Assembly: GCA_003996215.1 (NCBI GenBank)
Contig: QJPP01001542.1
Coordinates: 62,001 to 126,000 of the forward strand
Source: Jaltomata sinuosa
Taxonomy: Eukaryota > Streptophyta > Magnoliopsida > Solanales > Solanaceae
Reading direction: 5' to 3'
Length of the DNA: 64,000 nucleotides
A program made the translations under genes and the position numbers. Positions 20,015-32,600 of the stretch are shown here, one piece after another. Each line of letters starts with the position of its first letter. Position 1 is the stretch's first letter. The notes below the pieces were generated by a model, which searched no databases, had not been told where the DNA came from, and worked only from the letters and a program-made list of their open reading frames with translations.

Positions 20015-21208
20015 GTGGAGTCTAATGAAGATCCAAAACGAAGCAAATCCGTTGTCCATTCTCAAAATCTATCAACAGATTCAATCTTGAAAATCCCAAT
20101 TCTGCCATCAGAACTCGTCACTGAAATCCTCGTAAGGCTTCCAGTGAAACCCCTCTTGAAATTCAAATCTGTTTCTAAACCTTGGCTTGCTTTGATCTCT
20201 AGCTCGGAATTTAGCAAGAAACATCTTCGTGTAACTGTTGATAACAAAGACTACACACACCGCAGGCTTGTGTTGACCCAACACAAGTACATATCTGGTA
20301 ATGGATGTCAATGCCTTTTTAGGAACTGTTCTGTTAGTTCCGTACTTAATGACTCTGTGTTTGTGGAATTATATGACTTGGATTATCCCATGAATAACAC
20401 CCGCGAAAATGTTTGGTTTGAGGGTTCAGTTAATGGCTTGATTTGTCTCTCCGTTGGGTCCACTGACATGTTTATATGGAATCCATCAATTAGGAAGTTC
20501 AAGAAATTTCCTATTCCAAGACCTACGTCAATGATGATTCATCCTTGGCATATATATGGTTTTGGATATGATGAATTTCATGATGATTATAAGGTAGTGT
20601 CTGTTTTCAATAGTAGAAATTCAGATCAAGTTGAGGTCAAGTTATATAGCTTAAACGCTGATTCTTGGAAAAGTGTTGATGGTTGCCCGAGTGAGGGGCT
20701 ACTAAATTCAGGTAAGTTTGTGAACGGGAAACTTTATTGGCCTTCTACTGCTGGTGGTCTTAATATAAATGAGGGTTGGTACATCATTTCTTTTGATTTG
20801 GCTAATGAAAAATGGCGAAAGGTGGAGAAGCCCTACTATGAAAAAGGAGGTAGTATCCCGACGTTGGGAGTGTTGGGAAGTGATCTTTCTCTGTTTTCTG
20901 ATTATAAGAGAAGTCACGCAGATGTGTGGGTTATGAAAGAGTATGGGGTTAAAACGTCTTGGACAAAAATGTATACCATCAAATATCCTTTTTTGTGTAC
21001 TTCAATTATTTCTCCGACACTGTGGATGTTAAACAAAGGTGAAATATTGATTGTGTCTAGATCAACTTGTATGATATACAATCCAAAGGACGAATCGATC
21101 AAATTTACAGAAGTTGTCAAGTTCCATTCCAGTATTGCATCAAACATCTACATTGAAAGCCTAGTTTGTCCCCTTTTACAAAACCAACCAAGCACACATC
21201 AAGAATGA
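20015..21208 (+). pseudogene. F-box/FBA gene with full-length frame but GTG in place of the start ATG (copy 4)
   Basis: The frame is open for 397 codons: F-box at about 29-72 (ILPSELVTEILVRLPVKPLL, KFKSVSKPWLALISSSEF) and FBA_1-type domain at about 110-390 (GSVNGLICLSVGSTDMFIWN, YGFGYDEFHDDYKVV, NGKLYWPSTAGG, LGVLGSDLSLFSDY, IYIESLVCPLLQN). In sisters the start is GCCAAAATGGATTC; here it reads GCCAAAGTGGAGTC. The first downstream ATG (20025) is out of frame and stops at 20090, and the next in-frame ATG lies after the F-box. A 3'-UTR intron is visible (21255-21459). Either a recent start-loss pseudogene or a gene using non-AUG initiation or an unseen upstream exon. Confidence 0.82.
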
Positions 21209-22610
21209 AGGCTGCAGAAGCTCAGACGAATGACAATGTTGTAGCTAATGACTTGTAAGAATTCCGCCTTACTCATTTTTATGTTTCTTTGTTAATTATA
21301 GAAAAAGACTTTGCATTGCTACGCACATCTTTACATTACATCTGGTTGGATATCTTGTTTATCTTTTTTCCTTTTTGCTCGCATATAAACTATTTTTACT
21401 TGTCATGTGAAATATCACTCAGGTGCTTTGTTAATTGTTATGAACTTTTGACATTTCAGGAGGTGAAATGTTGATGTTATAGAAAAATCAATCCATTCCC
21501 TGCCGACTGCACGAATCAAAGTTGAACAAAGCTTCTTCTTCCTTTGAATATCTGTTGAAAGTAGTATCTTGAGATTGTCGTGACAAAAGGTTGAACAAGC
21601 TTCTCCTAGGCCAAAATTTCTTTCATATATATGACAATGTTAGTTCATGATTTGTTCAGCTTGTAATGAATTCCAGTGTTTATTCAGCAGTATACTTTTT
21701 ACGGTTGCAGCATAGTTAGAAAATTAAGGTATTTATTCAGCAGTATACTTTAGGTTCCTTAATATTTACTAGCATTCCCTTTTAAGTAATTTCATTGTGT
21801 AAATAATTCTTATACCGTTGCACTATAAATGAATAACGCTTAATCAACGGATCAAGAATTTTCAAATTCGACGGATTTGATACGAAGAAAACTGTTTTTT
21901 GACGAAAAATATTTTTCTAGAAAATAAGTGATTTTCTTACTTATGTTTATCATCAAATATCCTAATAATTGAGTGAGGTATGAAAATCTTGGGCAAAGAT
22001 GTTTACACATGGCAATTGAAGGTGAAAGCAATCGCTTCGTCAACGTCACAATAGATTGGATTGTTAAATATATCGAATACAATATGTATCAGTTGTTATC
22101 AGGCTGATACATATTGATATAGATTGCCTTCATGTTGTATTTTGATTTCAAGACGCTTTTATAGACTGTATAAAGATGTATCAGTCTGTATCAATGATTT
22201 TTTTCAAGCTTTTATCTTTGTGTATCCATCATGAAATCGATACAGTATGTATCAACTGTTATTAGGCTATACATATTAATACATACTGTATCAATTCCAT
22301 CATTGATATACAATGATAAAAGCTTGAGAAAACTGCTAAAAAAAATTCAAATTAACGGCTTACGAAATGAGAATCCCAAATCATTACCTGGATTTGGAAT
22401 TGTGTGTAAGAGAGAATATGAGCAAAATCGTCAGAGAGAAAGTGTGATTTGGTGAGAGAGTTAAATGATAGTTACAAGAAGTGTTTTAAGCCAATAAAAG
22501 GGGATAAAGAATAATGAACTAATATGCTATTAAATTTGGTAATTATCCATCACCAGGTTTTGTAGATATAGTAGCTATATTTGCTTAGATAGATAAATTT
22601 TCCTTAAATA
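21209..22610. other. 3' flank of F-box copy 4 and fold-back DNA
   Basis: Contains the 3'-UTR intron and exon of copy 4 (acceptor at 21459, then GAGGTGAAATG). At 22080-22330 there are direct repeats (ATGTATCAGTTGTTATCAGG and GTATGTATCAACTGTTATTA) and an inverted pair around AAGCTTTTATC (22205-22225 with 22305-22326). No gene recognised. Confidence 0.5.
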
Positions 22611-22872
22611 AACTCTCTCTGTCCCATAATAGTTGTAATGTTTTGTTTCTTGAGAGTCAATTTAATTATTCTTCGGAGGTAAATAGACTTAACTAATTTG
22701 ATACTTTAAAATTAAAATCTAGATATTCAAATATTATACAAAAAGTACTATAAGTTGCAATTTTTTCAATATCAATATGGTGAAAAAATAAATCTTATAA
22801 TATTGATCAAAATTAATGTAGTCTGACCCTCGAAAACTAAATCATGACAAATATTATGGAACGGAGAAAGTA
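22611..22872. mobile_element. Stowaway-type MITE (about 260 bp)
   Basis: The left end CTCTCTCTGTCCCATAATAG and the right end, read in reverse complement as TACTTTCTCCGTTCCATAAT, form terminal inverted repeats of the Stowaway kind (CTCCCTCCGTTCC...). The interior is AT-rich without coding. Confidence 0.75.
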
Positions 22873-23280
22873 TTTAGTAATAACACAAGTCTACGGGATA
22901 ATTAAGTAATGAAATGATTAATAATTATGTTTAATGACACCGGATTGCAATCAAAAAACAAAAAAATTATTTCTACATATAGGATAATATACTTGGCTTA
23001 AAAGCGAAGACGCTGTCACTGTCTCCAACTCGACAAATTTTTAATCTCCGCAGATCTTTCATCTGTAATAACAATATTAGTACGTTGTGAATTGAATATT
23101 CAAAAACCGCGCGAAACACGGGAAAATTACCTAATTTTTAAAATATTTAGTAGCAAAGGCATCAAACAAGAATTCAGGGCCAAAAGGCCCAAAACGTTAT
23201 TGTATAAATTGCACTGTAGGTTTTCATTTGTGTAAAAATAGTTGCCTCCATAGCAGCAAGTTCAAATTTGTGCTGCCAAA

Positions 23281-24494
23281 ATGGATTCTGAGGAAGGTCA
23301 AGTCTTCCATCAACACCCAAAACGAAGCAAAACCATTATCCATTCTCAAAATCCATCAACTTCAATCGAAGATTTAATCTTGAAAATCGCTATTCTGCCA
23401 CCAGAACTCATTACTGCAATCCTCTTAAGGCTTCCGGTGGAACCCCTCTTGAAATTCAAATCTGTTTCTAAACCTTGGCTTGCTTTGATCTCTAGCTCTT
23501 CGTGTAATTGCTGCTGATAACAAAGATTACACACACCGCAAGCTTGTGTTGACCCAACATAGGTACAAATCTCGTAATGGATATCGATTCCGTTTTAAGA
23601 ACTGTTCTGTTAGTTCCTTACTTGATGATGACTCTTTATTTGAGAAATTATATAAATTGGATTATCCCATGAATAACACCCGCGAACATGTTTGGTTTGT
23701 GGGTTCAGTAAATGGATTGATTTGTCTTGCCATTAAGTCCACTAAGTCCACTGACATGTTTATATGCAATGCATCAATTAGGAAGTTCAAGAAATTTCCT
23801 ATTCCTAGACCTACATCAATGATGATTCATATTTGGCCTATATATGGTTTTGGATATGATGAATTTCATGATGATTATAAAGTAGTGTCTGTTTTCTATT
23901 CTGGAAGTGCAGATCAAGTGGAGGTCAACTTATATAGTTTAAATAGTGATTCTTGGAAAAGTGTTGATGGTTGCCCGAGTAAGGAGCTATTGAATGTTTC
24001 AAGTAAGTTTGTGAACGGGAAACTTTATTGGCCTGCTACTGCTGGTGCTCTTAATACATATGAGAGCAGGTATATCATTTCTTTTGATTTGGCTAATGAA
24101 AAATGGGGAAAGGTGAAATGCCCTGCAATGAAAAATGTATTCCGACAGTGGGAGTGTTGGGAAGTGATCTTTCTGTGTTTTCTGAATATAAGAACAGTCA
24201 CTCAGATGTGTGGGTTCTGAAAGATATGGGGTTAAAACGTCTTGGACAAAAATGTATACCATCAAATATCCTTTTTGTTTTCCTGATTCTCTTTTTCCTC
24301 CAACACTATGCATGTTAAACAGAGGTGAAATATTGATTGTGTCTAGATCAACTTACACGAGATACAATCCAAAGGATGAATCGATCAAATTTACAAAGGT
24401 TGCTAAGTTTCGTTCCAGTTTTGAGTCAAACATCTACATTGAAAGTCTGGTTTGTCCCCTTTTACAAAGCCAACCAAGCGCATCTCAAGAATGA
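23281..24494 (+). pseudogene. F-box/FBA pseudogene, several frameshifts (copy 5)
   Basis: Opens MDSEEGQVFHQHPKRSK and F-box ILPPELITAILLRLPVEPLL. A 20-bp deletion after ALISSS (about 23500) removes the end of the F-box and shifts frame. Frame 2 (23546-24220) carries GSVNGLICLAIKSTKSTDMF (with a short in-frame KST duplication), YGFGYDEFHDDYKVV and NGKLYWPATAGA. Further indels near 24110-24140 move to frame 3, which ends ESLVCPLLQSQPSASQE at 24494. The 3'-UTR intron ends are kept (donor 24541, acceptor 25062). Confidence 0.88.
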
Positions 24495-25062
24495 AGGCTG
24501 CAGAAGCTCAGACGAATGACAATGGTGTAGCTAATGACTTGTAAGAAATTCCTCCTTATACATTTTTAAGTTTCTTTGTTAATTATAGAAAAAGACTTTG
24601 CATATGCTACACGCATCTATACATTACATCTGCTTGGAGATCTTTTTGTGTTTTTCCTTTTTGCATATGTCCATGAGACAACTATTTGAGCATTGTTTAA
24701 GGGGATATTGTGCCTCTAGGCAGAATTAGAATAATGAGCGCGAGGGACATGTAAATCATGGCAGGTAAACGCACTAATAATAGTAGGGTGAAATCATAAT
24801 TTAGGCATATGCTTTTTTATCGATAACAGATATTTGTATCAAAAAGGTCGCAACCAGAAAGTGCTTTAGTGATATTTAAAGGTCAACGAACTCAAGAAGT
24901 TTATCATAGCTTCTATATTGTCTAGAATTTCCATGTTGCATCAAAAAAGCAGTAAGAATATGCATTTGTACTTAATTTCAGATTCAAGCTTGCTCTAAAA
25001 AATCAGTGCTTTGTTATCACTAAGGTGCTTTGTTAACTGTTATGTACTTTTTGAGATTTCAG

Positions 25063-26688
25063 GAGGTGAAAAGCTGATGCTAAAGAACAATTAATCCATC
25101 CCCTGCCGACTGCACGAATCAAAACTATGCTTCCCTATTCTCAATGTTCGCTGAATGTAGTATTACCTATGTTGTCTCTGTGATAAAAGTTGAACAAAGC
25201 TTCTCCTCCTTACCTTGAATAATCTGTTGTATGTAGTATCTTGAGATTGTCGTGACAAATCGTTGAACAAGCTTCTTCTATGCGTAAATTTCTTTCATAT
25301 TTATGACAATGTTGGTGCTTGATTTGTCCTGTTTTTACAATTGCAGTATAGTTAGAAAATTAATTAATCCCCAAGTTGATACACTGAATTTGATACTACA
25401 ACCAACACTGAATTCAATACTACAACTAACTTACGCATAGGCTTTCCCCGGACTTGTGTCAATGATAACCTAAAATGATTCTTTTTTCTTTTTCTTCAAA
25501 TTAAATTTTTAACAGAAAAGGGGCTAAAATTCCCTTAACGTATTGAATATGACTCACAAATTCCCTCAGACAACCTATTGAGCTAAAAATGCAATCAACT
25601 TAAATTTTTGTTTAAAATTTCACCCTAAAACTAATAGACCATACCTGATAAAAAATCTTTTTGTCACAGAACTCTAAGCTTTATGTCTGCAATGGGACAT
25701 ACCAAAACAACTTGGTAAAAAATCACAACCAAGATTCTTTATTATTTTTAATAATTCTCTATGGACAAATTGTAATTTAATTATTTTTTTTATATCTGCA
25801 TTGATTCTTTTTTTAGGTATCTATGGTAGATTTAAAAAGAAGTCGAGTGGAAAAAAAATCGATCATCAAAGCAATAATTCCAAATTAATAGTTGAATTAA
25901 AAAACGCAAAATCATATGCGAGGACTACCCCTAAACTTTATGAGAATAATCAAATGTACCCCTACCTGGTTTTTATTTTAATTTTAAAAATAAATTTAAA
26001 TAGAATATTCACTTTCGCCAATGAGAAAATATTTATTTGAGCCATCTATATAAAGATATAGGTATAAATATGACACCTATTTTTTAACAAAGAGTATATT
26101 TATTCTAAATATATACATGGATATATTTGAACCTTTTCTCAATAAAAGATGTCATCAATCTAAAATTATTTATTTTAATATGTTATGCTAATTCGTTTAA
26201 TGTGAAAGTGTTATTATTTAAAGAGTCAAACATTTTTTTTGAATATATCTTTTCAAATATTTTAAATCATTAGCTATTTTGATGTGCACTTATTCGTTTA
26301 GTTTTCAAATGTATAAATACCCAAAATTTTAATTAAAATTAAGTATTTTAATCTTCACATAAATTCAATAGAATTATAAGAAATTATATTTTAAATATTT
26401 TTCACACATTAACTTAAAACTAAAAATATAAAAAATAAAGAAGAGGGAATATAGAGAGAAGAAAAACACAGGGGGGCCCACTTGTTCCCCCCTCTCTCTC
26501 TCACTCCTCTTCTTACTGGAAGTGATGATTTCAAGAACTCTGCTTCTATAACTTGTACTTTATGCTATCTTGTGTTGTACATTTCTGCTCCATTCTTCTC
26601 TCTTTATAATACTAATGGATTTTCACCCCCTTTTCTACTTTCAGCTTATCAATAAGCATTTGAGCAGATACCCATTTCTCTCAAGGCC
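25063..26688. other. Intergenic region before the nucleotidyltransferase gene
   Basis: The left 300 bp are the 3' flank of F-box copy 5; the middle is AT-rich with no recognised gene. From about 26440 the CT-rich stretch (TTCCCCCCTCTCTCTCTCAC) and a TTTATAATA box at 26601 suggest promoter and 5' UTR of the downstream gene. Confidence 0.45.
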
Positions 26689-29600
26689 ATGGTCTATCAC
26701 GTTAAAGGTCAGTACTTTGTGGTGTTGAGCTAAAAGCTCTAATCTTTTTATAGCTTCTTGTAATATAAATTCGAAGACCCACTTTTCTGATCGAATTATA
26801 GAGTTATTTGCTTGTTTCTTTTAGCCCTAATAAGAAAGTTCTCTTTTTTTATTTTGGATAATCGTGCCATAGGGTACTTGATACTTATGGGTAAATCTGT
26901 AATGAATTTTAAGAATGCTTGAAGCTAAAAAGATTAGTAATTGTGATTAGTGGGAGTTGAATGTGTGTCCTTTTAAGAGAATTTGAACCCCCTTTACTAC
27001 TGAGCTGAGCTGAGCTTTTGGCTTGTGTCAAAAGGATTCAACATTTATTATAAAAGAAAAATTTAGTTCAACCATGTCATTGACCACTGGACCACAACCC
27101 TTGGGTGCAATTGTAATAAAAAGATTATGACTTGCACCCGAGAGTGTGGGCCATAGTGGTAAAAGTCAGACTCAATAGAATTTGATCAATCCTATTTTCT
27201 GTCTGAACCAAGAATGTAGTGGATAAAAATTTTGGAGACTAGGGTTCAAATTCGTATCTAAGTCTTGGTGATCAGAGTTAGGTAGTAGCTATTGGGTGGA
27301 TCAGCTGAGGTGCGCGAGAGCTGGCCTGGATACCATAGTTGAAAAAAAAACAAACCCAAGCTTGTCCGGATACAACCATCATACAAAAAAGAAAAAAAGG
27401 GTTTGACTATGTAAATATAGCCATAAGACCATCCAGAAGACCAGAAGTAGTGTTTGACCTTTGTTTCCCCCCAAGGCATTGGTCTAGTGGTAAGGGTGCT
27501 GTGCATCGAGTGATGTGTGGGTTAGGAGCATGTCACGGGTTCCAATCTTGCTGCATACAAAAACTTGGTATTTAAGTGGAGAAGGGTAGAGGGGCGGCCC
27601 ATTATCCACCAAGTTTCGGATTGTGTGCCTCTAGCTCTTGGGATTTATTGGTTATGAAAAAAAGAGAATTAGTCTTTAGCTATATATAGTGGTAAATGTA
27701 GTGGATACAAACTTTGGAGACTAGGGTTCAAATTTGTACTAAGTCTTGGTGATCAGTGTTAGGTAGTAGCTATTCAGTGGATTAGCTGAGGTGCGCGAGA
27801 GCTGGCCTGGATACCATAGTTGGAAAATAAAAGTACAATTCAGAGTTACGACTTAGATAACTAGGTATCCTAGAGAAGTCAAAAAATATGATTTTCATAG
27901 GTAGAAAATGCTTAAGGGAAGGAAACTGTTACTTTCCAACTTTATATTTTCTGGGATGGTTGTACCTTTGTCTTTTAGAGACATACTTTGAGTCTTAGTA
28001 GTATGTAATGACTCAACTGTGATATAAATGATTCTTGCAGTAGCAACAAGTCACTATCGTTGAATTATCATCTGCTTTACTATTGGCTGAATCATCAATC
28101 GATTAAACTGTGATTACAGTTATTCGTAAGAGAGCAGAGAGGCATGAACGGAGGCAAATGCAAAACTATAAAGTGCACGCGGAGCGACTCTCTGCATTTG
28201 AAGAATTGCTTAATGAGATTTATACAGTTTGCCGCCCTAAACCAAGTGATTATGAAGTTAGGAGAGATTTGATTTCTGCTTTTAATGAGATAGCAAAGGA
28301 TATCTACGGTAATCTCTGCACCAAAACTTTTATAACACGATTCAGCAAATGGATCCTCTGAACTGGCTTGTAGTAGCTACTTTAGTCGACTTGATTAAAA
28401 AAAATATTCAGCATGATGTGACAGTTTCTCCTTTTCTCTTCCTTTTCAGGACCTTCTGGTAATGTTCCTGTTGTGGAGGAGTTTGGATCTTTCGTAATGG
28501 ATCTATTCCATTCAAAGAGTGACCTAGATCTATCTGTTAATTTTGACAACAGTTCAGTTAAATTTTCGCATGAGAAGAGGATTCAAACTCTCAGGAAATT
28601 TGCAAGGAAGTTATATGCACTCCAAAGTAAATCTTTGAGTTAATTTCTTTTTCCCCCATTTTACTGTCTGCACTTCATGGATTACTACCTCTGTGTCCTA
28701 ACCAAAATTTAAAGTAGATTTTACTTTGAACAGTAGATCGAATTCTAGATGAAGTAGATTTACTTCTCTGAACGTTCTCTAGGTAAACCGCTTCAAAGAA
28801 ATGACTATTTCCATTAGGTGAACCAACTAAATAAAGCTTTTAAGGCAAATGTCAGGTGCCATATTTTTTTTTTGAAAAAGAGACCTTGTTCTTAGTTTTT
28901 ATAATGGAATACCATGCACCATTCTGTCTGCAATGTGACAGGTAAATCAACCGTTCCTCAGTCCCAAACTAGTTTGGGGCTATATGAATCCTTCGTATAT
29001 ATTCACTATATTTAGTACTTTTTTTTATCACTATTAGGGTCTAGTATGTTTGCTTTATTTTATCTGTGGTTTTTCGTGCTCCAGGATATGGGCATGTTTC
29101 TGGTGTTCATCCAGTAACAGCTGCCAAGGTGCCCGTTCTGAAAGTTGTTGATTGTGGAACGAAAATTGAGTGCGATATATCAGTTGAAAACAGGGATGGA
29201 GTTTCAAAGTCTAAGATAATCCACATGATTTGTTCAATCGATGAAAGGTTTCAGAAGCTGAGTTTTTTGGTAAAATTCTGCAATCTTTTGTATGTTTGCA
29301 ATAGCACTCCTGAAAATGAAGTAAAAGTTTAATTCTGCTTGTTCAATAGTTTGGAAGGCCTCTTATTTGATTCCTGGATGCATCGTAGCAGTACCACAGG
29401 GCTATAGTTCTTGACACAATTACCTCTTATATCACTTTCTCTAACTTCACTTGAAATACATTCAGAAAAGAAAATTCCCATCATATGGCCCATGAGATAT
29501 ACAATACAAAGCAAGTAAAAGGAAGTTCACAATGTAGGACTATGCCTTCTATTTTTGGCAGCCAAAGAGACATGGCGTGTTATCACATGGGACAATGGGA

Positions 29601-32600
29601 GTGGAAAATTATGGTGAAGGAAAAACAACAACAGAAGGAGCCAATAGCCTCTGTTGGTAGGATAAAATAAAATTTTACTTTTCTGTCTTGAAGGTGAATT
29701 TCAAATTAAAAAGAAGCAAACTCACAAGATGTATCAATTAGTTATGCCACAAAGACTTGCATCTTTTAAGAGCATAGATTGACAAACAAAACCAACTAAG
29801 GAGATGACTTTTTTTAATTATTTTTAAAATCTTTTTGAAATTATTTTTCATCCTTTTGAATCATTTTAACTTGGGAAAGTAAAAAATATTTTGTCTATAT
29901 CTATAGCCTCAGCAGAGAAACTGTCAGGTTATGTGATCTTCCATGACTGTTTATTTATGAGAGAACTTCAGTGGGAGGAAGGACAAAAGTAAGCCAAATC
30001 ATGTTGATGAAGGGTGCGTGTTGTAGTTTCTGCAGCTTATTTGCTCCTTGTCTGATCTCTCTTTTGTGCTGCGGAAATATTCTTTTGTTTACTGATAAAA
30101 GAACTCCAGAGGCTAAGCTATATTTTGCATATTAAAGTTTATTTAGATGTATTCTCTTTTCTTTTTCTTTTGTTCCCCTGGAGAATGTTAGATTTTCTAC
30201 TTTTGCCGTGCTAAAACAATGTGCCCTTACAGCTTTCTCAAAATCTCCTCTTTTATCATTTACTAAATATATTGCCTAATACTTGAACCTACTTGTCATT
30301 AAGTAATTCTTATATTAACCTCCAACTTGAGAAAGTATCATAAGTTAATGTTTCTACCTTAAGCACTTGTGTAAGCTAAACAAGACATCTAGTCAAGTTA
30401 TTTTGTATTTACTTGCTTTTACTTGCTCTCTTTTGTTTTTTCGTTTTGGGGGGTGGGGGAGGGAAAATCTCTGTCCCCATTCAAATCATCCGAAAGCATT
30501 TCTTTTATTTAATCTGGACACTTTTTTTCCATAACAAACATTCTTGAGTTGTTTCCCTTCTTTTTGCTGGCAATTCTACTTTTTAGCCTAAGATCTGCTT
30601 TAAATTGAACCTTAGGTGCTTCTGCAGATTGTTCCTGCATCGCTCCTATGACGATGCCAGGGGAAGGCTGTAAATTTAACACTAAGTAGACCAGACCATA
30701 CAATAGACAACATATTCTACTTGAATGAAATGCTATCTAGAATTTCTGGAGATGAGCAGCTCAAGTTTAATATCTAAAGTTAGTATCATCGTGTAAATTG
30801 ACATGTACTGGAAGGCGTGGAGCTTTAATTGTATCTGATTTTATGTAACTAGATGGTTAAGCTTATCAGAAATGTATTGCTTACGCTATGTTCATAAGCC
30901 TGTCATCTCCTTATATACTTTGCTGATTAGATCTTTACTTGAAGGAAACCGAAAGCTATTTCTGTGAAAAATAATTTTCTGAATAGTTATGGATAGGAGG
31001 CAGTAATTATAAAGTTTAGAAAGATCATTTGACCTCTGTAGCATATTGAATAAATGTTACTTCCAATCAACACAAAAGCTAGAAAAAGAAGAAAGATGGA
31101 AATCGAAGTTGTGGCTTGGACAAGGACTACTAAATACATTTTTGAGTTTACATTCTGATAATATACCCTCCCCTCTGCCTCTGGAGGTATGGTTGAGTGG
31201 TTTAATGTTCATCTGTTCTTGTTCATAGAAGAAGATACAGGGGTCAATTTATGTATGTGCTGATAGGTAGTAGTTCACATCATTCTATTCACGTCCTCAG
31301 AAGATATGATCTCTTGTTTTTGCAGATGAAAGCTTGGGCAAAAGCGCAGAATATTAATAGCTCAAGAGACAAAACTTTGAACTCATTATCAGTAATACTT
31401 TTGGTTGCTTTTCATTTGCAGGTATGAGCCAAGTACAAGTTGTTTCTCTGTTGCCATCTTACTCTTTCTTTCTTGGTTATATGTCATGGATTGCATGCTG
31501 ATCACTTTGAGTAAAAAAAAAGGAGAAAGGAAAGATGGTTTGGTGCACCTTATTCGGAAACAACCTCTCTACCTGATAAGGTAGGGATAAGGTCTGCGTA
31601 CATTCTACCCTCCCTAGAAACCACTTGTGGGACTATACTGGGTATGTTGTTGTTGTTGGTTTGGTGCACCTTTTGCAAAGCACCGTCTTGTACAAGTGGT
31701 GCTGCTCTTGTCTTGTTGCTGGATTTAACCCTTTTTGTCAATAAAAGCATCATTGATTGTTGAAAATAAAAATATAAGATCTATACTTTTTAGGAAGGCC
31801 TATTATTTTGTTGTAGTACTGTTCTGTTACTATCTGTTATTTTGTTACTTCTTTTTCTGGTTTGGTTTGGACTATCTCTTTTTCCTGAGCCGAGGGTCTA
31901 TCAGAAACAACCTCTCTACCTCTGAGGTAGGGGTAAGGTCTGCGCACACTCTACCCTCCGCAAACCCCACTTTGTGGGTATGTTGTTGTACTCTTTTAGG
32001 AAGGTCATAGCTTATTTAACTTCATTCTCAGTTTTTTCCCCTCAGACCCTTAGCTTATTCAGAATAACTTTAACGTTTCTGAATGCCTAGTGTTTATGCT
32101 TTACTAATTTAACGGAAAAACATAAATTTTGAGAGTTTTGCCTATTTGCTTATTTTTGTTTTTGTTTTTGTCTGAGAGGAACTTGATCTGTGCTGAAAAG
32201 TATTTGTATCTTTCCTGTCTAGAGTGCTATTGATGTAGTTGTTTAGTTACTAATCTGTTCTTTGTTTCATTTGGGGTCATCTGAACTACTCCTTCTAATG
32301 GATGAACTTCGCAGACACGAAATCCTCCAATACTACCGCCATTTTCTGCCATATTAGAAGGTAACTATGAATGTTTACTTTTTCAGTTTTCAAATGCCTT
32401 TTGAAAGGGATGTACTAATTTCAGTATCATTACACAGTGTAGTGAAGTACCGTAGTAGAAAAGAAAAATTCCCAGGAATAAGGATCATGATTGAAATACT
32501 TTTCCCGAAGGAAATATAGGATCCTAAGCATCAGAACTGGACATGTATGCAAAATCCTCCATTTGTCAGGCTGTCAATGCAGTGATACATACTCATACTC

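Noticed and set aside
14941..24494. S-locus (SLF) F-box cluster for self-incompatibility
   Set aside because: The typical SLF N-terminus is absent, the proteins resemble At3g23880-like FBA members, and no S-RNase gene is visible in the window.
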